Under the pieces are notes generated by a model, which worked only from the letters and a program-made list of their open reading frames with translations, ran no database searches and was not told the DNA's origin. This document shows positions 62,758-64,000 of a DNA stretch of 64,000 bases, in pieces. Made by a program: the position numbers and the translations under genes. Position 1 is the first letter of the stretch; every line of letters begins with the position of its first letter. Source of the stretch: Nothophaeocryptopus gaeumannii (lineage: Eukaryota; Ascomycota; Dothideomycetes; Mycosphaerellales; Mycosphaerellaceae); contig JASISA010000027.1 in NCBI GenBank assembly GCA_031771865.1, forward strand, positions 930,001 through 994,000. The letters run 5' to 3'.

Positions 62758-64000
62758 ACTGCCTCTTGTCTACCGCGTCCTTTCGGTGTGTAGCCAGTCG
62801 CGTGCGCGTCAGCACTCGTTTTTGTGGTTCTGCCCCGTCGGCGGAGAATAGGCCGGATGCGGAGAGTTTGGGCGGCGGAAGCGGACGGAAGTGTGATCGC
62901 GTGCGCCGATGCAAACATGTGCCGGGCGTATGGCACTTGGATTAGGAAGATGTATAGTTGGAATATGTCAAAGAATAAGAGAAGATGGCTGATGGATGGT
63001 GGAAGTTGAGTGAAGGATGTTTGTGAAGCAGCTGTTTCAGAGGAAAGGGGATGGCACGCGAGCAGGCAGGCGAAGCAAGAAGGAACATGTGGATAGCGCC
63101 TGCAGTTTGTGTGAGATTGTGAGAGGCGCTTTGTCGCCGTGGGGAAGGCGCGACTCGCCAGTCGGCATTTGGTTGCTCCCGGGCCCAGCTGCCACTCGAA
63201 AGCGACCAGCATCATCCTCATCCTCCCCTCCTCCGAACACCAAACAACGACTGCGCACTGCCTCAAGTGAATATCAACATCAACGTCTCTGCCACCATTC
63301 ACCACCACCCCTTCGGCTCCAGCGACGACGACCTCCACACGGCCAAGTCACTCCTTCCCGTCACTTCCACCCCCTCCGCACCCTCCCCATCTCCTCAATA
63401 CACTTCCGCCCAGCTGAGGACGCAAGTGGCATCCGAGACCAATACGTCAGCGAACCGCCTGTCACCTAGAGTACGAAGTATAGGTGGCAGCACCGCACGC
63501 TAGCTGCCAGCTACTCATGAGTCAAACACCACTGACTGGCCAGAAACGACATCAGCTGCATGCCCAGAAAGGTACACCTCCATCGTTGTTGAGGCTGTGC
63601 CTGACCCGTCCGTCATGCGAGCACGCGACAGCCCAATGCGCTCACTCAGCTCTTGCAAAGCAGCGGGATCGCCGTTCACGCGCCCGAGACTTCCACAGTA
63701 GGTAACGTCTTGTTCTGATGACTGATCTCTTTCATCTCTTCTCACAGCATGCGACGCACAGCAAGGTGGTGCAGGCAACTCCAAGCATGTCGCGTCGCAT
63801 TGATACCATTTATCCTCCCTGCTTACATGGAGCCTCTGCAGATGCACCCTTGCCAACATTGTCTGCTAACAAGGAGTTATTTCGTATGAGAATGCATGTG
63901 CTGTCTTCGTATGAAGCTTGCGAGTTAAGCGGGCAATACCCTTTGCAGGTCTCACTCTTAGCATGTGGTCGGCAAACAGCGGCGTTGCAGGCCTCCCTGG
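62758..64000. other. Window end, no gene confirmed
   Basis: 5' side of the PAP2-family gene, then a plus-strand frame (about 63267-63503; Ser/Pro/Thr-rich, GTG at its start, no ATG) that could belong to a gene with unlocated exons. Nothing recognisable. Confidence 0.35.

Overview
The window looks like nuclear DNA of a filamentous ascomycete, most likely a plant-associated or saprotrophic Dothideomycete. I infer this from the gene set, the roughly 50% GC content, and the many 45-70 nt introns with GTAAGT/GTATGT donors and CAG/TAG acceptors. Housekeeping genes (SURF1/SHY1, RPN5) sit among secreted enzymes, transporters, small secreted proteins and a good deal of decayed sequence.

Layout. 0-6 kb: the end of an MFS transporter, a multi-repeat Myb/SANT-like protein, a frameshifted tyrosinase, a small inverted-repeat element, and a second Myb-like protein. 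6-10 kb: SURF1 and RPN5 face each other; an unexplained 104-codon open frame directly follows the RPN5 stop. 10-18 kb: a WSC-domain/haem-peroxidase fusion with an apparent frameshift, a GT31-like type II membrane glycosyltransferase, and a copper radical oxidase carrying two chitin-binding domains. 18-24 kb: a divergent O-methyltransferase / A-T-TE synthetase pair, probably a minimal aryl-pyruvate-dimer metabolite cluster. 24-34 kb: an Aim6-like phosphodiesterase, a gene-poor AT-richer stretch with a second copy of the inverted-repeat element, a Dal5-type MFS permease, and a secreted GH3 beta-glucosidase. 35-48 kb: a sugar-transporter relic, a Pth11-like 7-TM rhodopsin-domain protein, a tiny cysteine-rich secreted protein, an Arg/Ser-rich membrane protein, an F-box-like protein and a ferric-reductase relic. 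48-55 kb: a third Myb-like paralogue, a tandem pair of an unrecognised 'WKPGE' family, and a four-cysteine secreted protein. 57-63 kb: a sugar-transporter pseudogene with two TAA stops, three tRNA-like SINE-like repeats, and a PAP2-family membrane enzyme.

The most interesting signals are: (1) three minus-strand paralogues that join a predicted mitochondrial presequence to 4-6 Myb/SANT-like helix-turn-helix repeats; (2) the A-T-TE/O-methyltransferase pair; (3) the tandem WKPGE paralogues; (4) a short inverted-repeat element with target-site duplications and a tRNA-like repeat family; (5) the RPN5 downstream frame; (6) a concentration of broken genes. Splice sites were read by eye. Where I give exon coordinates, the exon lengths sum to a multiple of three unless noted.
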